Positions 17,284-26,472 of a stretch of DNA of 64,000 bases are shown here, in pieces. Each line of letters opens with the position of its first letter. Position 1 is the first letter of the stretch. This stretch comes from an uncultured Bacteroidales bacterium. Its GTDB lineage: Bacteria > Bacteroidota > Bacteroidia > Bacteroidales > Coprobacteraceae. Both the position numbers and the translations under genes were made by a program. Location of the stretch: the NCBI GenBank assembly GCA_949297285.1, contig CASFRL010000005.1:1-64000 (forward strand), given 5' to 3'. The notes under the pieces were generated by a model, which saw only the letters and a list, made by a program, of their open reading frames with translations, had not been told where the DNA came from and did not search any database.

Positions 17284-18657
17284 TTATTTGACGATAATTT
17301 TATATGTTTTTTCGTCGATCCGTAACAAATATATTCCGGGAGCAACATATTTATTATATACATCTTTTACATCTTGTTTGTCGATTAAATTTCCTGTAAT
17401 GGAAAATAAATAAACAGATGCGTTTCCATTGAAATGTGCTTGAATATTTCCCTCACTGATTGTAATTTGTGGCGTGATAACTGTATTGTTGAGGGCAGTA
17501 GTTTCATCGTTCTCAATGGAGAATGTCGATATGTATTCATCTGAACGTATCGTATCATTATGACATATTGTTTCAAAATGAATATTCAGAGTATATGTTC
17601 CGTTTTCAAGAGTGTTACTGATGTTTACAGGATCATTTGTTTGCCATATCGTTTCATATTCTGGCGTTTCCAAATCAGCAGTTGTATTTAGTGCTATATC
17701 ATTTTTACTGATAACGTCTCCGTTTTGAGTTATTTTATAGCACATTTTGGCAAGTATATCTTTAGGCATTATTTTAAGCAAATCATTTGCTTTTTCTGCC
17801 CCGGCCGGTCCGTCTATCCCTATACGGGCAGAAACACTGGTAGTTCCTCCTTTAATAAATAGCGGAGATAAATTAGAGAATGTTCCTAATTCCGGCATCA
17901 GTTCAGTTGCATTATTCAAAGTTTCGTCTGTTCCTATTCCGATAAGGTTGTTGTCGATGAGAGTTACCAGTTTTTTTATATCATTGTCGTTGAATGTGAG
18001 GGTATAACGATTATAAGAAAGTTGCCATCTTACTTTTCCGTTAGCAGCATTTGAAATACGATATTTAGATCCGGCTGTAGGTAATACGTCGGTAGTCAGA
18101 ATCGTGCTGTTTGCCGGAGATATGCAAGGTTCAACAGCGCCTTTGTAGTTAGAATAGGTAAAAGAGCATATAGAGAGCCCGGTTTCATCGGGTTCGGAAA
18201 ACATATTGTCTTCACTAAAAGACGTAGTATTACTTACATAAAGAGGTTGTGCATCGCATAAAAACTTTATATACGGAGTTTCTTCAGGTTGATAAATTTT
18301 TGCACGGAATGTTATCGATTTCTCTTCTGTCAAAGAAAAAGGACGACCTTGATTTATAGCCACATTATGAGTCGATTGACTTCCTGTCCCATCAGCAAAA
18401 ACAACCTGATATTGATAATCTCCAGCCGGTAATATCATTGTTTTTGAATAGATATCGCTACCGTCGGCAGGAGTCTCCATCAGATAAGCATCCGTAGGTA
18501 CTTCATCTTCTATTTGGATAGCAGTACCGATTGTTCCAGTTAGTACTTCTGCATCTTTAGGTACAAGATTGAACCGAATGTAAAGACTTTGCTGTTGCGC
18601 ATAACTTAGGTATGTACAACAAAATAGCACGAGGCTGAAAGTAAAAAATTTTTTCAT
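17284..18657 (-). CDS. Unknown secreted T9SS cargo protein
   Basis: 457 residues. A type I signal peptide (MKKFFTFSLVLFCCTYLSYA, cleavage before QQQ) opens the protein. An Ig-like beta-rich module follows (about 25-105, ILPAGDYQYQVVFADGTGS), and then a middle region of unknown fold. The C-terminal 75 residues form a type A sorting domain (VYLFSITGNLIDKQ, APGIYLLRIDEKTYKIIVK). The protein should be exported across the outer membrane and anchored or released by the type IX system. No catalytic motif is recognised, and binding or adhesion is only a guess. It is divergent from GH92 across a 337-base gap. Confidence 0.75.
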   Translation of the reverse strand: MKKFFTFSLVLFCCTYLSYAQQQSLYIRFNLVPKDAEVLTGTIGTAIQIEDEVPTDAYLMETPADGSDIYSKTMILPAGDYQYQVVFADGTGSQSTHNVAINQGRPFSLTEEKSITFRAKIYQPEETPYIKFLCDAQPLYVSNTTSFSEDNMFSEPDETGLSICSFTYSNYKGAVEPCISPANSTILTTDVLPTAGSKYRISNAANGKVRWQLSYNRYTLTFNDNDIKKLVTLIDNNLIGIGTDETLNNATELMPELGTFSNLSPLFIKGGTTSVSARIGIDGPAGAEKANDLLKIMPKDILAKMCYKITQNGDVISKNDIALNTTADLETPEYETIWQTNDPVNISNTLENGTYTLNIHFETICHNDTIRSDEYISTFSIENDETTALNNTVITPQITISEGNIQAHFNGNASVYLFSITGNLIDKQDVKDVYNKYVAPGIYLLRIDEKTYKIIVK

Positions 18658-18994
18658 GATAATATGATATTTTAAATTGATTATTGTATTCTACAAAGAA
18701 ATATATATAAAATAAATTAGGATGGAAGAATTCTCGTTGTTTGTGCAAGGATATTGGAATTGTCTGGAATTTCCTTATTTCAAATTATTTTATCGGATTA
18801 TTCTGCCTCGAAGAGAAAATCCCAATTTTTTGTTCCGATTATAAACTAATACAAGGTTTCTGTATAAGCAATATGTTATTTATTTCGTTATAGTATTCTT
18901 GTATTGAATTCCAATATTTTTATATAGTAATGGTAAAAATACCTATATTTTTGTTGCAACCAATCTGAATACCGAATATAAAGTAGATAGATAT
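18658..18994. other. Divergent intergenic region upstream of GH92
   Basis: AT-rich control region between the minus-strand T9SS cargo gene and the plus-strand GH92 gene. TATTTTTG at 18946-18953 fits a -7 box for GH92, but no matching -33 box was found. No gene is seen. Confidence 0.45.
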
Positions 18995-21115
18995 ATGATT
19001 GCAATGAATATAAAATCTAAAGTAAATTTGTTCGTTTACCTTATCTTGTGCTTATCAAACTTTTCTTCGATCGTCGTAGCTTCGGACAACAAAATATCGA
19101 GAGTAGATTTAGTGGATATGTTTATGGGGGTGCAAGGTGCAAGCAATTGTGTTGTCGGACCTCAATTGCCTCATGGGTCGATCAATCCGTCACCGCAAAC
19201 GGCTCAAGGTTCTCATAGCGGTTATCGTTTAGGTCAACCCATCAGAGGATTTGGCCAACTTCATCCATCGGGAATCGGATGGGGCAGATATGGACAAATT
19301 TTCCTTTCTCCTCAAATCGGTTTCAATGCAAATGAAGACGGACATGATTCAGAAAAAGCCGAAGAGATTGCAAAGCCTTATTACTATTCGGTTTTTTTGA
19401 AACGTTACGGTATAAAGACCGAGATAACGCCGACACACCATTGTGCAAGTTATCGTTTTACTTTCCCTGATGCTCCGAATGCCAATATCTTGTTGGATAT
19501 AGCACATAACATCCCCCAGCACATCGTTCCTATTGTAGGGGGCCGTTTTTTGGATGGTAATGTTTCTTATAATAAAGAAAACCGGCTTATAACCGGTTGG
19601 GGAGAATACTCCGGAGGTTTTGGAGATGATGCACCCTACAAAGTATATTTTGCAATACATACAGATGACGCAATAAAAGATGTTGTTATTTCAGAGAATA
19701 TTCCTAATACTTTGTATGCACAGTTGAAAATATCAGAAAATCCGGAAACTGTATGTCTGAATGTAGGAATATCGTTTAAAAGTGTAGAAAATGCTATAAA
19801 ATATATCGATAATGAAATTGCAGAGAAAGACTTCGATACCGTTTGTCAACAAGCGAAAGCCGCATGGGTGAATGTATTTGACAAAATAACCGTAAAAGGT
19901 GGTACTGAAGAAGAACAACGAATATTTTATACCGCTTTGTACCATAGTTATGTGATGCCGCGTGATCGGACCGGAGATAATCCTAATTGGGAAAGTGAAT
20001 ATCCTCATTTTGACGATCATTATTGTGTGTGGGATACATGGCGGACGAAATTTCCCTTGATGATTCTGTTGAATGAGAGTTTTGTCGGGAAAGTAATCAA
20101 TTCGTTTATCGACCGATTTGAACACAACGGGAAGTGCATGCCTACATTTACCAGCTCTTTAGAATGGGATTGGAAACAAGGCGGTGATGACGTAGATAAT
20201 ATCATTGCAGATGCCTTTGTAAAAAATGTCGGAGGATTTGACAAAAATAAAGCATATAATCTGGTAAAATCGGACGCTTTTAAACAACGGAGCCCGGCAT
20301 ATATCAAGTATGGTTGGGAACCCGAACCCGCAGAGCGTATGAGTTGCAGTTATACGATGGAATATGCCTATAATGATTTTTGCGTTGCTACGGTTGCCCG
20401 GTTTATGGGTGACTCTTTGGTCGCAAACCAACTGTCAGAGCGGGCAACACATTGGGTCAATTTATTTAATCCGAATTTAGAAAGCCATGGTTTTAAAGGG
20501 TTTATTGCCCCTCGTACCGAATCGGGGAAATGGATCGAAATAGACCCGGCACACAGATATGGTTCGTGGGTAGAATATTTTTATGAAGGCAATTCTTGGG
20601 TATATACCTTATTCGTACCTCACCAATTTGACCGTTTGGTCGAGTTATGTGGCGGAAAAGAAAACATGGTACGTCGACTATCTTTTGGTTTTGATCATGA
20701 TTTGATAGAATTGGATAATGAACCCGGATTTTTATCTCCGTTTATTTTTACACATTGTGATCGCCCCGACCTGACTGCAAAATATGTAGATAAAATCCGT
20801 AAAAATCATTTCTCTTTGGCTACCGGTTATCCGGAAAACGAAGACAGTGGCGCGATGGGAGCGTGGTATATATTTACCTCGATAGGCTTCTTCCCAAATG
20901 CAGGTCAGGATTTTTATTATCTGTTGCCTCCCGCTTTCCCCGAAATTACGATCGAACGTGAAGGAGGAGAAAAAATATTTGTGCAGACAAAAAAAATGTC
21001 TCCCGAAGCAACGAAATTGGCCGCCGTTTATGTAAACGGACGGAAAGTAGAAAACGACATTATCCGTCATGCCGATATAGCTAAAGGGTGCACAATTCTA
21101 TATGTATTTGAATAG
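18995..21115 (+). CDS. GH92 family alpha-mannosidase
   Basis: An exo-acting calcium-dependent alpha-mannosidase family. The 706 residues match the family length, with a signal peptide in the first 35 residues (ATG at 18995 or at 19004). The N-terminal beta-sandwich has the typical VDMFMGVQGASNCVVGPQLP and GSHSGYRL. The catalytic (alpha/alpha)6 domain has YCVWDTWRTKFPLM, TSSLEWDWKQGGDD and the C-terminal ENEDSGAMGAWYIFTSIGF. It lacks a T9SS domain and a lipobox, so it is probably periplasmic. It is the first gene of the right-facing arm (GH5 follows after 18 bases). In this context it would remove alpha-mannose from side chains of a beta-glucan oligosaccharide. Confidence 0.93.
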   Translation: MIAMNIKSKVNLFVYLILCLSNFSSIVVASDNKISRVDLVDMFMGVQGASNCVVGPQLPHGSINPSPQTAQGSHSGYRLGQPIRGFGQLHPSGIGWGRYGQIFLSPQIGFNANEDGHDSEKAEEIAKPYYYSVFLKRYGIKTEITPTHHCASYRFTFPDAPNANILLDIAHNIPQHIVPIVGGRFLDGNVSYNKENRLITGWGEYSGGFGDDAPYKVYFAIHTDDAIKDVVISENIPNTLYAQLKISENPETVCLNVGISFKSVENAIKYIDNEIAEKDFDTVCQQAKAAWVNVFDKITVKGGTEEEQRIFYTALYHSYVMPRDRTGDNPNWESEYPHFDDHYCVWDTWRTKFPLMILLNESFVGKVINSFIDRFEHNGKCMPTFTSSLEWDWKQGGDDVDNIIADAFVKNVGGFDKNKAYNLVKSDAFKQRSPAYIKYGWEPEPAERMSCSYTMEYAYNDFCVATVARFMGDSLVANQLSERATHWVNLFNPNLESHGFKGFIAPRTESGKWIEIDPAHRYGSWVEYFYEGNSWVYTLFVPHQFDRLVELCGGKENMVRRLSFGFDHDLIELDNEPGFLSPFIFTHCDRPDLTAKYVDKIRKNHFSLATGYPENEDSGAMGAWYIFTSIGFFPNAGQDFYYLLPPAFPEITIEREGGEKIFVQTKKMSPEATKLAAVYVNGRKVENDIIRHADIAKGCTILYVFE

Positions 21116-21133
21116 AAATATAAAAAATAAATT

Positions 21134-22153
21134 ATGAAAAAAGCTTTTTTATGGGGATTATGCTTTATAGCAAGTAGTCTTCTTGCACAAAGTAATTTAC
21201 CGTTCGGAGTCAATCTTGCCGGAGCCGAGTTCGGTCATGGATCGAAAATGCCGGGAGAGGTAAATAAGGATTATTTTTATCCGACAACGGACGATTTGGA
21301 CTACTGGGCGACGAAACAATTGCGATTGTTACGGGTCCCGTTCAAATGGGAACGTATACAGCATGATCCGTTTAGCTCTTTAACCAAGGAAGAAGTTGAC
21401 GTTATGAAGCAAATGTTACAGGATGCAGATAAACGCGGATTAAAAGTAATCTTAGACCTGCATAATTATGGCCGTCGTAGGGTTGGAGATTCTACCTATA
21501 TTCTTGGAGCACCCGAGCTCCCGTTAGAGGCTTTGAGCGACTTTTGGAAACGTCTTGTTACAGAATTGCAAGAGTATAAGCATTGTATTTATGGTTACGG
21601 TTTGATGAACGAGCCACATGATATGTTGGAACATACGCCATGGGTTAAAATTGCACAAGCTTGTATTATCGAAATACGTAAAGTGGATATGACTACCTCT
21701 ATTATTGTTGGCGGAAATCATTGGAGTTCGGCAGAACGATGGTTACAGGTCAGCGATGAGTTGAAATATCTGTATGATCCGGCCGGGAATTTGATCTTTG
21801 AAGCACATTGTTATTTTGACAATGATGCATCGGGAGTGTATCGGGGCTCGTACGATGAGGAAAAAGCACATCCTTATGTAGGTGTCGAGCGTTTAAGTCC
21901 ATTTATAAAATGGTTAAAAGCAAACAACTTTCGGGGATTTGTCGGCGAGTATGGTATTCCGGCAACAGACGAACGCTGGAGCGTTTGTTTGGAAAACATG
22001 TTGGATTATATGCAGAAAAACGGTGTAAACGGAACGTATTGGGCTGCTGGTGCTCGATGGAATAATTACATATTAAGCACTCATCCCCAAAACAACTATA
22101 CAGTAGATATGCCACAGATTTCGATTTTAACAAAATATCTCGTAACGAAATAA
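21134..22153 (+). CDS. GH5 family endo-beta-glucanase, single domain
   Basis: 339 residues with a short signal peptide (MKKAFLWGLCFIASSLLAQ). The GH5 TIM barrel starts at FGVNLAGAEFG. The acid/base is Glu160 in LMNEPHD and the nucleophile Glu272 in GEYGIP. No sorting domain is present, so it is likely periplasmic, working on imported oligosaccharides. It is paralogous to the catalytic domain of the large GH5 at 23175-26195. It is cotranscribed with GH92 (18-base gap). Whether it prefers cellulose-type or another beta-1,4 linkage cannot be read from sequence. Confidence 0.92.
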   Translation: MKKAFLWGLCFIASSLLAQSNLPFGVNLAGAEFGHGSKMPGEVNKDYFYPTTDDLDYWATKQLRLLRVPFKWERIQHDPFSSLTKEEVDVMKQMLQDADKRGLKVILDLHNYGRRRVGDSTYILGAPELPLEALSDFWKRLVTELQEYKHCIYGYGLMNEPHDMLEHTPWVKIAQACIIEIRKVDMTTSIIVGGNHWSSAERWLQVSDELKYLYDPAGNLIFEAHCYFDNDASGVYRGSYDEEKAHPYVGVERLSPFIKWLKANNFRGFVGEYGIPATDERWSVCLENMLDYMQKNGVNGTYWAAGARWNNYILSTHPQNNYTVDMPQISILTKYLVTK

Positions 22154-22228
22154 GACTTATACCACAAGATGTGTTATGGGTTTGGTGATAAATTAATCTT
22201 ATTTATTAACAATTAATTATTTAGTGGA

Positions 22229-23083
22229 ATGAAAACAATTACAAAATGGATGTTGATGGCAGCTTTTGCTTGCAGTTCAACAATGGTTTCGGCACAAGTG
22301 CCACCGGTAGCACCTCCTGATCTGGAATATCCGGCAGAAGATGTATTGTCGTTTTTCAGTGAAAAATATGGAGAGGCGTACCCCAATATGAATGCTCCAT
22401 CGTGGGGACAAACAGCGACATACGACTATACCGCTACGGGTGATGAAACAGCCGGTTTATTGGTTTTAAGAGACTTGGGTTGGTTACCTATTGCATTGGA
22501 TGGAACAGCACAAATAAAGAGTTATGAATATGTTCACGTTGATGTGTTCTGTAATGAAGAAACTATGTTTCAAATCGGATTCCATCGTCATTATCCGGAT
22601 ACGAAAGAACAATACTTCCCATTGATCGAAAAAGGGACGATGAAAGCAGGAAAATGGTACTCTATCGATTATCCCATGGCTGATTTTTTAATTGAATGGG
22701 GAAATAATGATGCTCACTATCTGCGTTTTGGAGGAGAAGGTGAAGGTTTAGAATATTCCAATGAAATATATATAACCAATTTTGTTTGCTTTAATGGCGA
22801 ACCTACTTGCTTGGGTGGTGTAGTTCGCGAATCTGCAGGATTGAATGATAATGTTTATGCTGCTGATTTACAGGTATATATTAGCGGTCAGAACATGCTC
22901 TGCAAGGCTTCGGAAAACATAAAATCCGTATCTCTGTATAATGTTCTGGGACAGGCAGTCAAGACAGTATCGGTAAACCAGACTTCCGCAACAATCGATG
23001 TTGCAGATCTTACCGATGGTATGTATGTCGTGTTGGTTGAATTTGCTAATGGACAAACCGTTAGTCGTAAAATTGTAAAATAA
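22229..23083 (+). CDS. Secreted single-module glycan-binding-type protein with T9SS domain
   Basis: 284 residues with a signal peptide (MKTITKWMLMAAFACSSTMVSAQ). The one beta-rich module (about 28-190) starts PAEDVLSFFSEKYGEAYP. It contains GKWYSIDYPMADF and ends in IYITNFVCFNGEP. The same pattern occurs three times in the neighbouring GH5 protein, where it is attached to a glucanase. A type A sorting domain occupies the last 75 residues (VSLYNVLGQAVKTV, LTDGMYVVLVEF). There is no catalytic domain. The best reading is a surface-displayed carbohydrate-binding protein, which is inference. A strong hairpin follows its stop codon. Confidence 0.8.
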   Translation: MKTITKWMLMAAFACSSTMVSAQVPPVAPPDLEYPAEDVLSFFSEKYGEAYPNMNAPSWGQTATYDYTATGDETAGLLVLRDLGWLPIALDGTAQIKSYEYVHVDVFCNEETMFQIGFHRHYPDTKEQYFPLIEKGTMKAGKWYSIDYPMADFLIEWGNNDAHYLRFGGEGEGLEYSNEIYITNFVCFNGEPTCLGGVVRESAGLNDNVYAADLQVYISGQNMLCKASENIKSVSLYNVLGQAVKTVSVNQTSATIDVADLTDGMYVVLVEFANGQTVSRKIVK

Positions 23084-23088
23084 TTTAG

Positions 23089-23135
23089 AGAATAGACAGG
23101 TAAAAAACATTTTACCTGTCTATTCTTTCTTTTTG
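23089..23135 (+). terminator. Strong hairpin inside the right-facing PUL arm
   Basis: A perfect 17-bp stem (23089-23105 with 23110-23126) and four-base loop, then TTCTTTTTG. It stands between the stand-alone binding protein and the multi-module GH5. No TAnnTTTG box was found in the 48 bases between it and the next start. It may therefore be a partial terminator that lowers expression of the enzyme, or an mRNA-stabilising 3' end. Confidence 0.85.
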
Positions 23136-23174
23136 AAAAATAGTGATATAATTAGTTATTTAATTCGATTTATC

Positions 23175-26100
23175 ATGAAAGCATATCTTAGATGTTTATT
23201 GACATTTTCGCTTGTTGTGTTGGTTCAGACCCTGTATGCTGCCGCTCCGACAACTCCTGCACCGACACCCCAACATGATGCTGCAGATGTGATTTCTTTA
23301 TTCAGCGATCATTATGTAACTGTAGGAAAAGGTCCCGAACCACAGACTTGGGGCGGTGACAATAAGATTACAATAACAACGATCGATGGTACGACAGATC
23401 AAATTCTGACAACTGCAGGAAATAGTTACGTTTGTTATACTTCTAATTGGACAGGACAAACCAAAGGTTATATCCACATGGATGTTTGGGCAGAAACAGC
23501 CGGGACGTTTTCATTTGGTCTCGGTGTTTCGTTCAATGGAAGTTTGACCTTTTTGAGCGATTACGATTGGCCTACATTGAAAGCCGGACAGTGGAATAGC
23601 ATTGATGTCCCTATCGTAGAATTTGTGAAAGCCGGTTTGAACGATGCAAATAATCTGCAATCCATTCGTTTTTCAGGAAAAGGAACTTATCATATCGATA
23701 ATATATATGCTTGGGGCGATAAAGAAGACTATATCGAAAAGGCCGACATACCATTGGCTCCCGTCCCGACGCACGCAGCCGAAGAAGTAAAAAGTGCTTT
23801 TAGCGATACTTATGCTTTAGCTACAAAAGCAAATCCCGTAGCGGTTACCTATGCCGGAAATACAGTTGCAAAAGTGGTAGCGTATGCAAGTCAGCCGGAT
23901 GATGAGGTAATGTTTCTGGAAAATTTAAGTATGAGCGGTATAAATATTTCGATTTGGGATATATCTGCTTGTAATTATATCCATATGGATGTTCTGTGGA
24001 CTGGAGAAAGTGGAACCGGCGATTTTGAATTCGGATTGAATAGTGCCGATTGGGGAGGAAAAGACTTTAAATATCTTTCCAATTATAGCTGGCCGCAAAC
24101 AATTGCCGGTCAATGGGTAAGTTTGGAAATTCCTATCACAGAGTTCAGCACTATTACCGGATTAAAATTGAATGGGATTATCATGATGCAATTTAAAGGA
24201 TCAGGTACATTCTATATTGATAATATCTATGCTTATGAAAGTCCTGTCACGATTAGTGCCCCTGAAACAGTACCCACATTTAATCTCGATGCAGAGAATG
24301 TAATCTCTATTTTTTGCGAACAGTATGAAGATGCCGGTTATCAAGACAGTGAATTGGGGATGACAGATATGGATGCAAACGGCAATTTGATGTATTATGG
24401 ACAAAATGCAAATCAAGATCGTGAATTTGTTGAAATTGTACCCGGCAATAAAACGATTCATTTAACCGATTGGAACGATTATCCGTTTAAGATTCATAAA
24501 AATAGCACATCGATGGACTTGAGCGGAATGGATTATTTGCATGCAAGTGTCTATTTGATGAGTGAGTTGGACCAAACCAATAAACCGGCTACGGTTACTT
24601 TCTGGATGCACGATAAAGCAGGCAATAAATTAGATAGCCCGAGTGCCGTTTCTTATGTGACAATGCAACGGGGACAATGGGTATCGTTCAGTATTCCGTT
24701 GTGTCATTATGCCTCTAAATTAGACCTCTCAGATGCTTATGTACTCCGTTTGCGCGTTGGGGGATATCCCGGAATGGAAATCTATCTCGATAATGTTTTT
24801 GCTTATAAAGGTGAACCGATCGGAGTGGTTGCTGACGGTTGTGTCGATGAGCCTGAACAAGAACCCATCGCCGACAAATCGAATGGAACATTACCTCCGG
24901 CCGACCAGGCCTTTTTGGGTGTGAATTTAGCTTCTGCTTCAGGTGGAACAGTACCGGGAACATTAGGAACGAGCTACATGATGCCTAAATTCGATGACCT
25001 TTATTATTTCAAGGCAAAAGGTGTGCGTTTGATTCGTTTCCCATTCCGTTGGAAACGCGTTCAGAGTGAAACGAATGGTCCGCTTGTACAGAAAGATATC
25101 GATGCCATGAAAGAGGTCGTGGCCGAAGCCGAACGGTTAGGAATGTGGGTAATGCTCGATATGCATGACTATGCCGAATATACTCGGAACGATACATTAT
25201 ATACGATTGATGGCCGTTACCGGACCAAGAACGCGAACGGATATTGGACTAATTGGAAAACTACACCCGAAGGTAAAGGGGTGACCAAAAAAGAGTTTGC
25301 CGACGTATGGGTTAAATTGGCGACAGAATTCAAGGATTACACCAATATTTATGGATATGACTTGATGAATGAACCTAAGGATGTAGATATAGAAGGTTTG
25401 AGAGACTGTTACCAATATGTAATAGATGAAATACGCAAGGTCGATACAAAAGCCGCTATTATCGTTGAAGGTAAGAATTATGCAGGAGCCGCAAGTTGGC
25501 CGAGTAGCAGTGATTTGCTGAAAACACTGGTAGATCCGTATGACAACTTGATTTATCAGGCTCATACATACTTTGACAAAAATAATAGCGGAACCTACCA
25601 AAATGGATATGATGCTGAAATTGGTACAAATACAGATGTATATAAAAAAAGATTAGATCCGTTTGTAAATTGGTTGGAAGCCAATGGCAAACGTGGTATG
25701 TTAGGCGAATTTGGAGTTCCTTATAATGGTGCTGCAAATTCAGATGAACGCTATATGGACCTGATCGATTCTGTTTTTGCTTATCTGAAAGAGAAACAAC
25801 TGACAGCTACATATTGGTGTGGAGGTGCTATGTATGAAACTTACCAACTGACGGTACAACCTGCAAAAGACTATTATACAGAGAAGTCAACGATGTTGAT
25901 CATGGAAAAATATACGCATGATTTTAATACTTCCGGTATTTCGGTCACAGAAATGGGGAAAGGTATGGACGAGGCAATATCCATATATCCTAATCCGGTA
26001 ACCGATCTTTTGTCTGTGGAACTGCCCGATGGTAAAAGCAACATAAGCATTTACAACGTATATGGCCAGAAAATATATGAAGTATCGAATGTTTCAAATA

Positions 26101-26195
26101 AATGTACGATAGATTTTACATCTTATGCAGGCGGTATTTATATCCTGCAACTTGAGAACAATAACATGAAGAAATCGTATCGTATTATGAAATAA
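23175..26195 (+). CDS. Multi-module GH5 glucanase with three binding modules and T9SS domain
   Basis: 1006 residues from the ATG at 23175, which begins a good signal peptide (MKAYLRCLLTFSLVVLVQTL). An upstream ATG would add 14 residues. Three related beta-sandwich modules lie at about 35-190, 195-355 and 365-560. Each has an opening DVISLFSDHY-like segment, a GQWNSIDVP-like segment and a closing YHIDNIYA-like strand. The GH5 catalytic domain runs from about 580 to 905, with acid/base Glu733 (LMNEPKD) and nucleophile Glu845 (GEFGVP). A type A sorting domain occupies about 933-1006. It should act outside the cell as the endo-enzyme that first cuts the polysaccharide. The modules are carbohydrate-binding candidates. 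Confidence 0.88.
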   Translation: MKAYLRCLLTFSLVVLVQTLYAAAPTTPAPTPQHDAADVISLFSDHYVTVGKGPEPQTWGGDNKITITTIDGTTDQILTTAGNSYVCYTSNWTGQTKGYIHMDVWAETAGTFSFGLGVSFNGSLTFLSDYDWPTLKAGQWNSIDVPIVEFVKAGLNDANNLQSIRFSGKGTYHIDNIYAWGDKEDYIEKADIPLAPVPTHAAEEVKSAFSDTYALATKANPVAVTYAGNTVAKVVAYASQPDDEVMFLENLSMSGINISIWDISACNYIHMDVLWTGESGTGDFEFGLNSADWGGKDFKYLSNYSWPQTIAGQWVSLEIPITEFSTITGLKLNGIIMMQFKGSGTFYIDNIYAYESPVTISAPETVPTFNLDAENVISIFCEQYEDAGYQDSELGMTDMDANGNLMYYGQNANQDREFVEIVPGNKTIHLTDWNDYPFKIHKNSTSMDLSGMDYLHASVYLMSELDQTNKPATVTFWMHDKAGNKLDSPSAVSYVTMQRGQWVSFSIPLCHYASKLDLSDAYVLRLRVGGYPGMEIYLDNVFAYKGEPIGVVADGCVDEPEQEPIADKSNGTLPPADQAFLGVNLASASGGTVPGTLGTSYMMPKFDDLYYFKAKGVRLIRFPFRWKRVQSETNGPLVQKDIDAMKEVVAEAERLGMWVMLDMHDYAEYTRNDTLYTIDGRYRTKNANGYWTNWKTTPEGKGVTKKEFADVWVKLATEFKDYTNIYGYDLMNEPKDVDIEGLRDCYQYVIDEIRKVDTKAAIIVEGKNYAGAASWPSSSDLLKTLVDPYDNLIYQAHTYFDKNNSGTYQNGYDAEIGTNTDVYKKRLDPFVNWLEANGKRGMLGEFGVPYNGAANSDERYMDLIDSVFAYLKEKQLTATYWCGGAMYETYQLTVQPAKDYYTEKSTMLIMEKYTHDFNTSGISVTEMGKGMDEAISIYPNPVTDLLSVELPDGKSNISIYNVYGQKIYEVSNVSNKCTIDFTSYAGGIYILQLENNNMKKSYRIMK

Positions 26196-26233
26196 TGTAG
26201 GGGTATTAAGGTATAAAAAGATTGTATGGTTAT

Positions 26234-26270
26234 AAGGCTGCTTCGATGTGGAAGCAGCCTTATTTATTTT
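26234..26270 (+). terminator. Terminator of the right-facing GH5 arm
   Basis: A perfect 11-bp stem (26234-26244 with 26251-26261), a six-base loop and an ATTTATTTT tail, 39 bases after the stop codon of the large GH5. Confidence 0.88.
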
Positions 26271-26279
26271 CATTAGGTA

Positions 26280-26333
26280 ACAAAAAATAAATAATCGGCC
26301 GTTTATTCTTCGTCTGATTAGGAAGAAAGGCCG
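26280..26333 (-). terminator. Terminator of the minus-strand lyase gene
   Basis: CGGCC (26296-26300) pairs with GGCCG (26329-26333), with further pairing of TTCTTC to GAAGAA inside. On the minus strand it is followed by a T-rich tail at 26293-26281. Confidence 0.6.
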
Positions 26334-26392
26334 GTTATCGGTAGTTCTTTCTGTAAAATAGCTAAAACATCCGAGCTTTTGTTTTTTATAAA

Positions 26393-26442
26393 TATATTGC
26401 ATCGTAAAAGTTTATCAAATAAATCTTTTACGATGCAATATA
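26393..26442. repeat. Perfect 18-bp inverted repeat with 14-base loop
   Basis: The arms 26393-26410 and 26425-26442 are exact reverse complements (TATATTGCATCGTAAAAG). Neither side has a T tract, so it is not a standard terminator. It lies between convergent genes, 31 bases past the lyase stop codon. Confidence 0.7.
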
Positions 26443-26472
26443 CTAAAAGTAGGTTCTGTCAAAACTTGTTCT

